DNA of 64,000 nucleotides from Microbacterium testaceum (GCF_029761935.1 NZ_CP121699.1:2914001-2978000); one strand, 5' to 3'; counted from the stretch's first letter, positions 26,237 to 35,836 are shown. Numbers and translations are program-made. The notes: a model not told the origin generated them from the letters alone.

Positions 26237-27074
26237 GATCCCCGTGACCGCCCGCATCGCCGCCGTCCGCAACTCGCTGCAGCCGAGCGAGCGCCGGGTC
26301 GCCGACCTCATCGTCGATGATCCGGATGCCGTGATCGAGCTCACCGCGCAGCAGATCGCCGACCGCGTGGGGGTGGGTCGCTCCTCCGTCGTGCGCGCCT
26401 GCCAGACCTTCGGCTACCGCGGGTACCCGCAGCTGCGGGTGGCGCTCGCGGCGGAGCGCGGACGCCGCGTGGTGCCCCCGGTCGCCCAGGACGGCGTGCT
26501 CGGCGGCATCCGCTCCGCCATCGACCGCATCGCGGACGATCTGCGCGCGGCCACCAGCCTGCTGGATGCCGACGGGGTCGGTGCCGCCGTCGACGCGGTC
26601 GTGGGGGCCCGTCGCCTGCTGGTGGTGGCGAGCGGGTTGTCGGCTCCGGTCGCAACGGATCTCGCGATGCGCCTGACGGCGGTGGGGCGCCCGGCCGAGA
26701 CCCTGGGCGATCCGATCGGCCAGCAGATCGCCGCGCGCCACCTCTCGCCCGATGACGTCTGCGTCGTGGTCAGCGGTTCGGGGGCGAACGAGGCGAGCCT
26801 GCGCGCGGCCACGGCTGCACGCGCGGCCGGGGCGCGAGTGATCGCCCTGACCTCGTTCGTCGCCTCGCCGCTCACCGAGCGCGCCGACCTGTCGCTGGTC
26901 CTCGCCTCGGGCGGGACGTTCCGCGACGAGCTGGAGCACACCTCGCGCATCGCGCACGCGGTCTTCGCGGAGGCGTTCGTCGACGCCGTGGCCCGCGCCC
27001 GCGCAGGCGACGCCGACCTCGCTCGCGAGCGCGTGCTCGAGATCCTCTCCGACAACCTCGGCGACGCCGGCTGA
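26226..27074 (+). CDS. MurR/RpiR-family transcriptional regulator (HTH + SIS)
   Basis: 282 residues from the GTG at 26226 (11-nt overlap with phnE). The N-terminal helix-turn-helix (ERRVADLIVDDPD, then ELTAQQIADRVGVGRSSVVR, about residues 22-60) belongs to the RpiR group. The C-terminal SIS domain (RRLLVVASGLSAPVATDLAMRL, VCVVVSGSGANEASLR) normally binds phospho-sugars. Regulators of this family control their own operons, so the twin TGGAC dyads at 22057-22104 are the natural targets. A SIS effector suggests that a phosphorylated metabolite signals induction. Confidence 0.87.
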   Translation: MSAEIPVTARIAAVRNSLQPSERRVADLIVDDPDAVIELTAQQIADRVGVGRSSVVRACQTFGYRGYPQLRVALAAERGRRVVPPVAQDGVLGGIRSAIDRIADDLRAATSLLDADGVGAAVDAVVGARRLLVVASGLSAPVATDLAMRLTAVGRPAETLGDPIGQQIAARHLSPDDVCVVVSGSGANEASLRAATAARAAGARVIALTSFVASPLTERADLSLVLASGGTFRDELEHTSRIAHAVFAEAFVDAVARARAGDADLARERVLEILSDNLGDAG

Positions 27075-27196
27075 CACCCGCTTCCGCGTCACGGCGGTGC
27101 GGTCGCCCCGTCGCGCGGATCGGGCGGGCGACGCGCGGGCCCGGGGGTGCCGGCATCCGGCGCATCGGGCGTCAGCTCCGCACGACGGAGCCCGCG

Positions 27197-28726
27197 CTAT
27201 TCGGCCAGCCGCAGCGCCGCCCACAGCTCGGCGCGCGCAGAGAACGACGACAGGTCGCGATCGAGCACGCGCTCGGCCTGGGCGACCCGGGCGCGCACGG
27301 TGTGGCGATGGATGCCGAGGGCCTGCGCGGTCGCCTCGTGCGAGCAGTCGTGGGCGAGCCAGGCGTCCAGCGTCTCGAGCAACGCGGACCCCTGCGCCTC
27401 GTCGTAGGTCCGCAGCGGAACCAGGGCACCCGCGGCGACGGTGCGCGCCGCCTCGGATCCGAGGGCGGCCAGAAGTCCCGCGCGCGCGGTGTCGGCGAAG
27501 TCGGCGACGCCGGGAGTGGCGAGCCGGTCGCGCGCGGTGCGCGCCTGGGTCAGGGCGGCCGAGAAGGCGTCGTAGCCGGTGGGCGCCGAGCACCCGACGA
27601 CGATCTCGAACCGGTCGGCGACCTCGGCCAGCGCGTCGCGGGCTGCGGCGGGCACGACGATGACGAGCCCGTCGTCGCCGCGACCGAAGAACATCTCGCC
27701 GCGACGCTCCTGCGCGCGCAGCTCGAGCCACTCGGTGAGGGCGGTGGAACGAGTGGATGCCGCGGGCGTCACCGCCACCACGACGGGGGCGGTCGGCAGC
27801 GGGCCGAACAGATCGCGGCCCGCGCGTCGGGCCAGCGCGGGATCGTCGGTCGCGAGCGACTGCACGAGACCGGCGCGGAAGGTGCCGATGGCCCGGCCGA
27901 GACCGTCCTGCTGCTCGAGGGCGAGGGCGGCCATCGCGACCACGGCGGTCACGACGCTGCGCGCCTCGTGGTCGAGGTCGTCGGCCGTGAGCGCGAGCAC
28001 GCCGCGCAGGTGCCCGCCGCGGCCCAGGGTCTGCAGGCTCACCGAGGTGTCGTTCGGGCGCACGGTGGAGGCCGCGCGCGTGCCGCGGCGGAGCATCGTC
28101 GTGACCTCGGCGGCGACGACGTCGAGGGCGGGCGCGCCGAGTCCACCCGCCGGGTGCTCGGTGCTCAGGGTGCCGGCCGCGTCGAAGAGGCCGACCCAGC
28201 AGCCCAGCTGGCGCGAGAGTTCGGCGAGCGTCGCCGAGAGGCCGTCGGGGCGCAGGGCGGCGAGCGAGACCGCGCGCTGCGCCGCGAGAGACCAACTGCG
28301 CCGCGCGTAGGACTCGGCGGCGATCGCCTCGGCGCCGGCGCGGGCCACGGCGATGAAGGGGGTGCGGTAGGGAACTTCGAACAACGGCATGCCCGCAGCG
28401 AGGCAGGCCGCGGCGAGGCCCACCGGGATGCCGTCGCGCACGACCTCGGTGCCGAAACCCAGGGCTCGAACGCCCCGGGCGAGCAGCCGCGACACGTACG
28501 CGGTGTAGTCGTCCGTATCGGCGAACTGCGTCCCCGTCGTCAGCAGGACGAGCCCCTCGCTGAGGAACGGGGTGGGGTCGACGAGGTCGCTGGAGTGCAC
28601 CCACCGCACGGGGCGATCGATGCTCCCGGCCGGGAGTTCGTCCTCGCCGGCGACGAGGCGCAGTCGCAGGTCACGGCGCGCGAGGAGGGCGCGCAGACTC
28701 GGCGGCGCGACGGCGGTGTCGACCAT
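27197..28726 (-). CDS. PucR-family transcriptional regulator
   Basis: 509 residues. The N-terminal PucR-like domain (VRWVHSSDLVDPTPFLSEGLVLLTTG split into two blocks, about residues 40-65) and the C-terminal helix-turn-helix (ATAQALGIHRHTVRARVAQ, about 465-485) define the family. PucR-type activators respond to nitrogenous compounds such as purines, GABA or proline. It is divergent from the GABA transaminase gene, as GabR/PucR regulators often are, so it probably controls the putrescine/GABA genes. A CCTGTAC/GTACAGG dyad lies in the shared promoter region. Confidence 0.88.
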   Translation of the reverse strand: MVDTAVAPPSLRALLARRDLRLRLVAGEDELPAGSIDRPVRWVHSSDLVDPTPFLSEGLVLLTTGTQFADTDDYTAYVSRLLARGVRALGFGTEVVRDGIPVGLAAACLAAGMPLFEVPYRTPFIAVARAGAEAIAAESYARRSWSLAAQRAVSLAALRPDGLSATLAELSRQLGCWVGLFDAAGTLSTEHPAGGLGAPALDVVAAEVTTMLRRGTRAASTVRPNDTSVSLQTLGRGGHLRGVLALTADDLDHEARSVVTAVVAMAALALEQQDGLGRAIGTFRAGLVQSLATDDPALARRAGRDLFGPLPTAPVVVAVTPAASTRSTALTEWLELRAQERRGEMFFGRGDDGLVIVVPAAARDALAEVADRFEIVVGCSAPTGYDAFSAALTQARTARDRLATPGVADFADTARAGLLAALGSEAARTVAAGALVPLRTYDEAQGSALLETLDAWLAHDCSHEATAQALGIHRHTVRARVAQAERVLDRDLSSFSARAELWAALRLAE

Positions 28727-28733
28727 GTCAGCT

Positions 28734-28774
28734 CCTGTACGACTCGTATACGGCAGTGCCTGCGACTGTACAGG
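28734..28774. promoter_or_regulatory. Candidate PucR operator (CCTGTAC ... GTACAGG)
   Basis: Perfect 7-bp half-sites at 28734-28740 and 28768-28774, 27 bp apart, in the 92-bp region between pucR and gabT. The distal half-site ends 31 bp before the gabT -10 box. Confidence 0.4.
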
Positions 28775-28805
28775 GGGGAGAGTGCGCGGCGCGGCGCGGC
28801 GTCCG

Positions 28806-28811
28806 TAGCAT
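28806..28811 (+). promoter_or_regulatory. Leaderless -10 (TAGCAT)
   Basis: TAGCAT lies 7 nt before the ATG at 28819 of gabT. Confidence 0.55.
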
Positions 28812-28818
28812 CGCCGCC

Positions 28819-30168
28819 ATGAGCCTCGACACCCTTCCCCTCGTCGGCGGTCCGACCCTTCCGCAGGAGCGCCGCCTCGTCACCGCCATCCCCGGCCCGC
28901 GCTCGCAGGAGCTCCTCGAGCGCAAGGCCGCCGCCGTGGCATCCGGAGTCGGCCACACCGTGCCGATCCAGGCCGTCGCCGCCGGTGGGGGAGTCGTCGT
29001 CGACGCCGACGGCAACTCGCTCATCGACCTCGGCTCGGGCATCGCCGTGACCAGCGTCGGCAACGCCCACCCCGCGGTCGTGAAGGCCGTGCAGGATCAG
29101 GTGGCGGCGTTCACCCACACCTGCTTCATGATCTCGCCGTACGACTCGTACGTCTCGGTCGCCGAGGCGCTCAACCGCCTCACCCCCGGCGACCACGCCA
29201 AGAAGAGCGCGCTGTTCAACTCCGGCGCCGAGGCGGTCGAGAACGCCGTCAAGATCGCCCGCAAGTTCACCGGTCGTCAGGCCGTCGTCGCGTTCGACCA
29301 CGCCTACCACGGCCGCACCAACCTCACGATGGCGCTGACGGCCAAGAACATGCCGTACAAGAGCGGCTTCGGACCCTTCGCCGCCGAGGTCTACCGCGCT
29401 CCGCTGTCGTACCCGTTCCGTGACGGACTCTCGGGACCGGATGCCGCGGCCAAGGCCATCTCGCTGATCGAGAAGCAGGTCGGCGCCGAGAACCTCGCGG
29501 CGGTCATCATCGAGCCCATCCAGGGCGAGGGCGGCTTCATCGTCCCCGCCGACGGCTTCCTCAACGCGATCGTCAACTGGTGCCGTGACAACGGCGTCGT
29601 CTTCATCGCCGACGAGGTGCAGTCGGGCTTCGCCCGCACCGGCGCGATGTTCGCGAGCGAGCACTTCGGCATCGTCCCCGACCTCGTCACCACCGCCAAG
29701 GGCATCGCCGGCGGTCTGCCGCTCGCGGCGGTCACGGGCCGCGCCGAGATCATGGACGCCACGCACACCGGCGGCCTCGGCGGCACCTACGGCGGAAACC
29801 CGATCGCCTGCGCCGCCGCGCTGGCCTCGATCGACGCCTTCGAGAACGAAGGGTTCGTCGAGCGCGCCCGCGAGATTGGCGAGCTGCTGCTCGGCCGCCT
29901 GCGCGAGATGCAGCAGAGCGACCCGCGCATCGGCGACGTCCGCGGCCACGGCGCGATGATCGCCGCCGAGTTCGTCGACCCCGCCACCGGTGCGCCGGAC
30001 GCGGCCCTCACTTCCGCGGTGGCCAAGGCCGCCATCGCCGAGGGCGTGATCGTGCTCACCTGCGGCACCTACGGCAACGTCATCCGGTTCCTGCCGCCGC
30101 TGTCGATCGGCGACGACCTGCTGACCGAGGGTCTCGACGTCGTCGCCGCGGCCCTGGCCCGCAGCTGA
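28819..30168 (+). CDS. gabT: 4-aminobutyrate aminotransferase
   Basis: 449 residues from the ATG at 28819; an earlier ATG at 28756 lies before the -10 box and was rejected. Class III aminotransferase markers: SGAEAVENAVKIARKFTGR, AYHGRTNLTMALT, EPIQGEGGFIVP, FIADEVQSGFARTG and TTAKGIAGGLPLAAV, where the lysine near residue 294 should bind PLP. It converts GABA plus 2-oxoglutarate to succinic semialdehyde plus glutamate; the dehydrogenase at 34173 would oxidise the product. A 14-bp hairpin follows (30176-30216). Confidence 0.94.
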   Translation: MSLDTLPLVGGPTLPQERRLVTAIPGPRSQELLERKAAAVASGVGHTVPIQAVAAGGGVVVDADGNSLIDLGSGIAVTSVGNAHPAVVKAVQDQVAAFTHTCFMISPYDSYVSVAEALNRLTPGDHAKKSALFNSGAEAVENAVKIARKFTGRQAVVAFDHAYHGRTNLTMALTAKNMPYKSGFGPFAAEVYRAPLSYPFRDGLSGPDAAAKAISLIEKQVGAENLAAVIIEPIQGEGGFIVPADGFLNAIVNWCRDNGVVFIADEVQSGFARTGAMFASEHFGIVPDLVTTAKGIAGGLPLAAVTGRAEIMDATHTGGLGGTYGGNPIACAAALASIDAFENEGFVERAREIGELLLGRLREMQQSDPRIGDVRGHGAMIAAEFVDPATGAPDAALTSAVAKAAIAEGVIVLTCGTYGNVIRFLPPLSIGDDLLTEGLDVVAAALARS

Positions 30169-30175
30169 CAGCCGT

Positions 30176-30216
30176 CCCGACGGCGGCGGAAGACCCGAGA
30201 GCCCGCCGCCGTCGGG
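30176..30216 (+). terminator. Hairpin between gabT and the amine oxidase gene
   Basis: A perfect 14-bp repeat (30176-30189 and 30203-30216) in the 93-bp gap. No T-tract follows, so it may reduce read-through or protect the gabT mRNA end without fully stopping transcription. Confidence 0.6.
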
Positions 30217-30261
30217 GCCACTCCGAGTTCGCACAGACGCACGACAAGTAAGGACGCTTTC

Positions 30262-31722
30262 ATGGACGAGATCACCCGCGACGTGGTCGTCATCGGAGCC
30301 GGCGCCGCCGGCCTCACCGCCGCAAACGACCTGCGCAAGGCCGGCCTCTCGGTCGTCGTGCTCGAGGCTCGCGACCGCGTCGGCGGTCGCCTCTGGACCG
30401 ACGTCATCGACGGAGCCATGCTCGAGCTCGGCGGCCAGTGGGTCTCGCCCGACCAGCAGGCCCTCATCGACACCGCCGCCGACCTCGGCCTGCCCCTGTA
30501 CAGCCGCTACCGCGAGGGTGACAGCGTGTACGTCGGTCCCGACGGTGAGGCGAAGCGGTTCACGGGCGAGATGTTCCCGGTCGCGCCCGACACCGAGAAG
30601 GTCATCGACGAGGTCACCGCGCGCCTCGACGCCATGGTCGCCGAGATCGACCCCGACCGGCCGTGGGCGCACCCCCGAGCCGCGGAGTGGGATGCGATCT
30701 CGTGGGACGCGTGGCTCCGCCAGCAGACCGACGACGACGAGGCGATCCGCAACCTCGCGTTCGCCACGGGCTCGGCGATGCTCACCAAGCCCACGCACAC
30801 GTTCTCGCTGCTGCAATCGCTGCACATGGCGGCATCCGCGGGCTCGTACTCGAACCTCGTCGACGCCGACTTCATCCTCGACAAGCGCGTGGTCGGCGGT
30901 CTCCAGCAGGTGCCCGAGCTGCTCGCCGAGCGTCTGGGCGACGACGTCATCCTCAACCAGCCGGTGCGCCGCATCGTCTGGGGTGCCGAGGCGCCGACGC
31001 CCGCTCGCTCCGCCGACAGCGCGACGGGGCAGCGGGTCGACGACCTGCGCGCCCTGACCGCGCGCGTCGATGCGGCGAAGTCCTCGACCGACGGCGTCAC
31101 CGTGATCGCCGACGGCGTGACGGTCCGCGCGCGCTTCGCGATCCTCGCCCTCGCACCGGTGCTGTACTCGCGCATCTCGTTCGAGCCCCCGCTGCCGCGC
31201 CTGCAGCATCAGATGCACCAGCACATCTCCATGGGCTTCGTCATCAAGGTGCACGCCGTCTACGAGAAGCCGTTCTGGCGCGAGAAAGGCCTGTCGGGCA
31301 CCGCCTTCAGCCCCTACGAGCTCGCCCACGAGGCCTACGACAACACCAACCACGGCGACGAGCGCGGAACCCTCGTGGGCTTCGTCTCGGACCACAACGC
31401 CGACGACCTGTTCCGGCTCAGCGCCGAGGAGCGCCGCGAGCGCATCCTCGAGTCGCTGTCGCACTACTACGGCCCCGAAGCGAAGAACCCCGTCGTCTAC
31501 TACGAGAGCGACTGGGGCACTGAGGAGTGGACCCGCGGGGCGTACGCCGCGAGCTTCGACATGGGCGGTCTGCACCGCTACGGTGCCGACCTCCGCGAGC
31601 CCGTCGGCGCGATCCACCTCGCGTGCAGCGACATGGCCGGTGCCGGGTTCCAGCACGTCGACGGCGCCATCCGTCAGGGCCGCCGCGCCGCCACGGAGAT
31701 CCTCGAGCGGACGCGCGGATGA
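30262..31722 (+). CDS. Flavin monoamine (putrescine-type) oxidase
   Basis: 486 residues. The FAD-binding opening DVVVIGAGAAGLTAANDLRK is followed by LEARDRVGGRLW and, at the C-terminus, ACSDMAGAGFQHVDGAIRQG, the MAO/polyamine-oxidase pattern. Length and context fit the soluble putrescine oxidases of Kocuria and Rhodococcus, which convert putrescine to 4-aminobutanal plus hydrogen peroxide and ammonia. With an aldehyde dehydrogenase, GABA transaminase and an amine permease beside it, a route putrescine to GABA to succinate is likely. Substrate specificity is inferred from neighbours. Confidence 0.87.
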   Translation: MDEITRDVVVIGAGAAGLTAANDLRKAGLSVVVLEARDRVGGRLWTDVIDGAMLELGGQWVSPDQQALIDTAADLGLPLYSRYREGDSVYVGPDGEAKRFTGEMFPVAPDTEKVIDEVTARLDAMVAEIDPDRPWAHPRAAEWDAISWDAWLRQQTDDDEAIRNLAFATGSAMLTKPTHTFSLLQSLHMAASAGSYSNLVDADFILDKRVVGGLQQVPELLAERLGDDVILNQPVRRIVWGAEAPTPARSADSATGQRVDDLRALTARVDAAKSSTDGVTVIADGVTVRARFAILALAPVLYSRISFEPPLPRLQHQMHQHISMGFVIKVHAVYEKPFWREKGLSGTAFSPYELAHEAYDNTNHGDERGTLVGFVSDHNADDLFRLSAEERRERILESLSHYYGPEAKNPVVYYESDWGTEEWTRGAYAASFDMGGLHRYGADLREPVGAIHLACSDMAGAGFQHVDGAIRQGRRAATEILERTRG

Positions 31723-32591
31723 CCGCGCGCCGCGTGGTCGTCGGGTACACCGCGACCGACGCGGGTGCCGACGCCCTCGCGCTCGGGGCGCGTCTGGGCG
31801 CGGCCCTCGACGCCTCCGTACACGCGGTGGTCGTGCTGCCCTCCGCCGAGAACAACGTCTCGATCCCGACCGATGCCGGCTACGAGCGGCTCGTGCAGGA
31901 CACCGCCCGCGGCTGGTTGCGCGAGGCCGTGGCTCCGTACCCCGGCATCCGCGGTCACGTCCGCTTCGCGCAGGCGGTGTCGGACGGTCTCGTCGCCGCC
32001 GCCGAGGAGTTCGACGCCGGCGTGATCGTCGTCGGTACCGGCGGGGGAGGGCCGCGCGGTCGACACCGCCTCGGCACCACCGCCGAAGAGCTCGTGCATT
32101 CAGCGCCCGTCCCGGTTGCCCTCGCCCCCGAGGGCGCGCGCGACGTCGACCCGGGGGTGGGGCTCCCGCGCGTCACCGCCGCGATCGGCACGCGCCCCGG
32201 GGCGGACGTCCTGCTCGAGACGGCGGCATCCGTCTCCCGCCGGGCGAAGGCACCGCTGCGACTGCTCTCGCTCGCGGGCATTGATCTTCCGGGGCGCGTC
32301 GACGCGTCGCTGACCCGGCTGACCGGTCAGGCCCACGCCGAGAGCGTGCTGGAGTCCGTCCGCGCCGCCCTCCCCGCCGAGATCGAGGCCGAGGCCCTGG
32401 TCGGTGCCGGATCCGACATCGAGGACGCGGTCTCTCGCATCGACTGGCTGCCGGGCGAAGTCGCCCTGGTCGGCTCGAGCCGTCTCGCGCAACCGCGTCG
32501 CCTGTTCCTCGGTTCCACCGCCGGGCGCATCCTGCGCGCCCTTCCCGTCCCCATGATCGTGGTGCCCCGCACCTCGGAGGCTTCCTCATGA
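31719..32591 (+). CDS. Universal stress protein, two Usp domains
   Basis: 290 residues from the ATG at 31719, overlapping the oxidase stop by 4 nt. Two UspA domains (about 1-145 and 150-290); each ends in a nucleotide-binding-type segment (VIVVGTGGGGPRGRHRLGTT and LVGSSRLAQPRRLFLGSTAG). The second is close to the ATP-binding G-2x-G-9x-G pattern. Tandem Usp proteins respond to stress or bind ATP in the cytosol. Its place between the oxidase and the APC permease, overlapping both by 4 nt, ties it to amine catabolism, perhaps as a response to peroxide or energy state. Confidence 0.85.
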   Translation: MTARRVVVGYTATDAGADALALGARLGAALDASVHAVVVLPSAENNVSIPTDAGYERLVQDTARGWLREAVAPYPGIRGHVRFAQAVSDGLVAAAEEFDAGVIVVGTGGGGPRGRHRLGTTAEELVHSAPVPVALAPEGARDVDPGVGLPRVTAAIGTRPGADVLLETAASVSRRAKAPLRLLSLAGIDLPGRVDASLTRLTGQAHAESVLESVRAALPAEIEAEALVGAGSDIEDAVSRIDWLPGEVALVGSSRLAQPRRLFLGSTAGRILRALPVPMIVVPRTSEASS

Positions 32592-34150
32592 CCACCCCTC
32601 GCAACGACGCGAGCCCCGCACCCGACAGCGCCGTCACCACCGGCATCTCCAACAAGGGACTCCGCGTCGGCTCGATCGGCATGATCGGCGCCGTCGTCAT
32701 CGGCATCTCGACCATCGCGCCCGCCTACACGCTCACCGGAGCGCTCGGCCCGACCGTCTCGGCGGTCGGCTTCCAGGTGCCGGCGATCATCCTCGTCGGG
32801 TTCATCCCGATGCTGCTGGTGGCCCTCGGCTATCGAGAACTGAATTCGCGGATGCCGGATGCCGGCACCTCCTTCACCTGGGCGGCTCGCGCCTTCGGCC
32901 CCTGGGTCGGGTGGATGGCCGGGTGGGGCCTGATCGCCGCCACGGTCATCGTGCTGTCGAACCTGGCCGGCATCGCCGTCGACTTCCTGTTCCTGCTGAT
33001 CGCACAGGTCACGGGCAACCCCGAGATCGCCGAGCTCACGCGGGTCGTCCCGATCAACATCGCGGTGTGCCTGCTGTTCATGCTGCTGGCGACGATCGTG
33101 TCGTACCGCGACCTGCAGACCACGCAGCGTCTGCAGTACGGTCTCGTCGGTTTCCAGATCCTGGTGCTGCTCGTCTTCGCCGGCGCCGCGGTCGTCGAGA
33201 TGATGAACGGCAACGCGTTCGATGCGAGCCCGGTGCAGCTGTCGTGGTTCAACCCCTTCGAGGTCGACTCGTTCAGCGCGTTCGCCGCCGGGCTCTCGCT
33301 GTCGATCTTCATCTTCTGGGGATGGGACGTCATCCTTACCATGAACGAAGAGACGAAGGACCCCGACAAGACGCCCGGTCGGGCCGCCACCGTGACGGTG
33401 TTCCTCATCGTGGCGCTGTACCTGCTCATCGCCGTCGCGCTGCTGATGTTCGCCGGCAACGGCACGGGGGAGCTGGGCCTCGGCAACGAGGACATCCAGG
33501 AGAACGTCTTCTTCCACCTGTCGGGGCCGATTCTCGGGCCGCTCGCGTTCCTCGTCTCGCTCGCGGTGCTCACCAGCTCGGCATCCTCGCTGCAGGCGAC
33601 CTTCGTGGGCCCGGCGCGCACGCTCCTGGCCATGGCGCACTACGACGCTCTTCCCCAGAAGTTCGCCACGGTCAGCCCGCGCTTCTTCACCCCCGGCTAC
33701 GCCACCATCGTCTCGGCGATCGTCGCCTCGGTGTTCTACGCGGTCATGCGCGTGCTGAGCGAGAACGTGCTGACCGACACGATCACGGCCCTCGGCGCGA
33801 TGATCTGCTTCTACTACGGGCTCACCGCGTTCGCGTGCGTCTGGTACTTCCGCAAGCAGTGGTTCGACTCGGTGCGCAACGTCCTCCTGACGCTGCTCGC
33901 GCCCCTCGTGGGCGGGGTGATCCTCGCGGTGCTGTTCGTGACCACCCTCATCGACAGCGCCAGCCCCGACTACGGCTCGGGCTCGGAGATCGGCGGTGTG
34001 GGCCTCGTGTTCGTGATCACGGTCGTCATCATCGTCGCGGGCCTCGTCCTCATGATCGCGCAGCGCATCGCCAGCCCCGGCTTCTTCCGGGGTGAGACCC
34101 TGGGTCGCGAAGCGCCCGCCAGCGCCCGCCGCCGCCGCATCACGTCCTGA
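32588..34150 (+). CDS. APC-family amine/amino-acid permease
   Basis: 520 residues with about twelve to fourteen hydrophobic segments and the APC opening GMIGAVVIGISTIAPAYTLTG. GTSFTWAARAFGPWVGWMAG and WDVILTMNEETKDPDKTPGRA match the amino acid-polyamine-organocation superfamily. It most likely imports putrescine, GABA or a related amine for the surrounding enzymes. It starts 4 nt before the end of the Usp gene, and the dehydrogenase gene begins 22 nt after its stop with the ribosome site AAAAGGAG between them. Confidence 0.87.
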   Translation: MTTPRNDASPAPDSAVTTGISNKGLRVGSIGMIGAVVIGISTIAPAYTLTGALGPTVSAVGFQVPAIILVGFIPMLLVALGYRELNSRMPDAGTSFTWAARAFGPWVGWMAGWGLIAATVIVLSNLAGIAVDFLFLLIAQVTGNPEIAELTRVVPINIAVCLLFMLLATIVSYRDLQTTQRLQYGLVGFQILVLLVFAGAAVVEMMNGNAFDASPVQLSWFNPFEVDSFSAFAAGLSLSIFIFWGWDVILTMNEETKDPDKTPGRAATVTVFLIVALYLLIAVALLMFAGNGTGELGLGNEDIQENVFFHLSGPILGPLAFLVSLAVLTSSASSLQATFVGPARTLLAMAHYDALPQKFATVSPRFFTPGYATIVSAIVASVFYAVMRVLSENVLTDTITALGAMICFYYGLTAFACVWYFRKQWFDSVRNVLLTLLAPLVGGVILAVLFVTTLIDSASPDYGSGSEIGGVGLVFVITVVIIVAGLVLMIAQRIASPGFFRGETLGREAPASARRRRITS

Positions 34151-34172
34151 CAACGAAACGAAAAGGAGCACC

Positions 34173-35534
34173 ATGAGCGACTACGCCGTCGTCAATCCCG
34201 CCACCGGTGAGACCCTCGCCGAGTACGACACGCTGAGCGATTCCGGGGTGGAAGAGGCCATCGCCTCCGCCCACGACGGGTACCGCGTCTGGTCGCGCAC
34301 CGCCCCGGCCGAGCGCGCCGAGGCCCTGCGCCACGTCGCTCAGCTGCACCGTGATCGGCGTGACGATCTCGCCGCGATCATCGTGCGCGAGATGGGCAAG
34401 CCGCTCGAGGCCGCCCTCGGCGAGGTCGACTTCGCCGCCGACATCACCGAGTACTACGCCGACAACATCGACAAGATCACGGGCGACAGCCCCCTCGACA
34501 TCCTGGGCGAGGGCACCGCGGTCATCCGCCGTTCGCCGCTGGGCGTGCTGCTCGGCATCATGCCGTGGAACTTCCCGTACTACCAGGTCGCCCGGTTCGC
34601 CGCCCCGAACCTCGCTGTCGGCAACACCATCCTCCTCAAGCACGCGCCGCAATGCCCCGAGTCGGCCGAGGCGCTCCAGGCGATCTACCGCGACGCCGGG
34701 CTCCCCGAGGGCGCGTACGTGAACATCCGCGCGACCAACGACCAGGCGGCGACCATCATCGCCGACCGTCGCGTCCAGGGCGTCTCGGTCACGGGTTCCG
34801 AGCGCGCGGGTGCGGCCGTCGCCGAGATCGCGGGCCGCAACCTCAAGAAGGTCGCGCTCGAGCTCGGCGGGTCCGACCCCTTCATCCTGCTGTCGACGGA
34901 TGATCTGGATGCCGCTGTGCAGTCGGCCGTCGACGCGCGCCTCGACAACAACGGGCAGTCGTGCAACGGCGCCAAGCGTTTCATCGTGATCGACGAGCTC
35001 TACGACGCCTTCCTCGAGAAGTTCACGGCGGCGCTGGGCGAGGCGAAGGTCGGCGACCCCTTCGCCGACGACACCGTGCTCGGCCCTCTGTCCTCCCTCG
35101 CAGCGGCGGAGCGCCTCGACGAGCAGGTGCAGCGCGCGGTGGCCCAGGGGGCGACCGTGGAGGTCGGCGGAACTCGCGACGGCGCCTTCTTCCCCGGGAC
35201 CGTCCTCACGGGCGTCACGAGCGAGATGGACGCGTACGGCGAGGAGTTCTTCGGGCCCGTCGGTACCGTCTACCGCGTCTCGAGCGAGGACGAGGCCGTC
35301 GATCTCGCGAACGACACCGGCTACGGCCTCGGCTCGTACGTGTTCACGACGGATGCCGAGCAGGCTGAGCGCATCGCGGATCGCATCGAGGCCGGCATGG
35401 TCTACGTCAACGTCGTCCTCGCCGACTCGCCCGAGCTGCCGTTCGGCGGGGTCAAGCGCAGCGGCACCTCGCGCGAGATGGGGCTGCTGGCGGCCGACGA
35501 GTTCGTCAACAAGAAGCTCATCCGCACGGCGTGA
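34173..35534 (+). CDS. gabD: NAD(P)-dependent succinate-semialdehyde / aldehyde dehydrogenase
   Basis: 453 residues from the ATG at 34173, preceded by AAAAGGAG. Aldehyde dehydrogenase family: LGIMPWNFPYYQVAR, VSVTGSERAGAAVAEIAG, KKVALELGGSDPFI with catalytic Glu near 230, and NGQSCNGAKRF with catalytic Cys264, the expected 34 residues apart. It likely oxidises succinic semialdehyde to succinate and could also act on 4-aminobutanal made by the amine oxidase, since no other dehydrogenase is present in the cluster. A strong terminator ends the operon. Confidence 0.88.
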   Translation: MSDYAVVNPATGETLAEYDTLSDSGVEEAIASAHDGYRVWSRTAPAERAEALRHVAQLHRDRRDDLAAIIVREMGKPLEAALGEVDFAADITEYYADNIDKITGDSPLDILGEGTAVIRRSPLGVLLGIMPWNFPYYQVARFAAPNLAVGNTILLKHAPQCPESAEALQAIYRDAGLPEGAYVNIRATNDQAATIIADRRVQGVSVTGSERAGAAVAEIAGRNLKKVALELGGSDPFILLSTDDLDAAVQSAVDARLDNNGQSCNGAKRFIVIDELYDAFLEKFTAALGEAKVGDPFADDTVLGPLSSLAAAERLDEQVQRAVAQGATVEVGGTRDGAFFPGTVLTGVTSEMDAYGEEFFGPVGTVYRVSSEDEAVDLANDTGYGLGSYVFTTDAEQAERIADRIEAGMVYVNVVLADSPELPFGGVKRSGTSREMGLLAADEFVNKKLIRTA

Positions 35535-35540
35535 TTCCCG

Positions 35541-35578
35541 GGCGTCTCCCGACACGGTCCTTCGTGTCGGGAGACGCC
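35541..35578 (+). terminator. Terminator of the putrescine/GABA operon
   Basis: A perfect 16-bp inverted repeat (35541-35556 and 35563-35578) with a 6-nt loop, 6 bp after the gabD stop codon. Confidence 0.85.
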
Positions 35579-35763
35579 GACTCTCCTGCGCGCGGTGTCC
35601 CTCGAGCGGCCTCGGTTCGCCAGCCCGGAGGACATGACATAGACTGGGGAGTGCAGTCGAAATCTGCATTCTTTCGCCGTGCCCCCGGGCACGTGGCATC
35701 CCTCCCCGAGGGATTCCAGGCGGAAAGAGGGTCGGTTTCGAATCCTGGATCCCTCGGGATCTT

Positions 35764-35836
<73 letters not shown>

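Noticed and set aside
28540..31656. A 1038-codon open frame on the minus strand
   Set aside because: Antisense to gabT and the amine oxidase, with no motif or ribosome site. It is a shadow of codon bias.
35541..35578. Another member of the palindrome families
   Set aside because: It is a perfect uninterrupted 16-bp stem directly after a stop codon, without the bulge and second stem of elements A-H. It is best read as a terminator.
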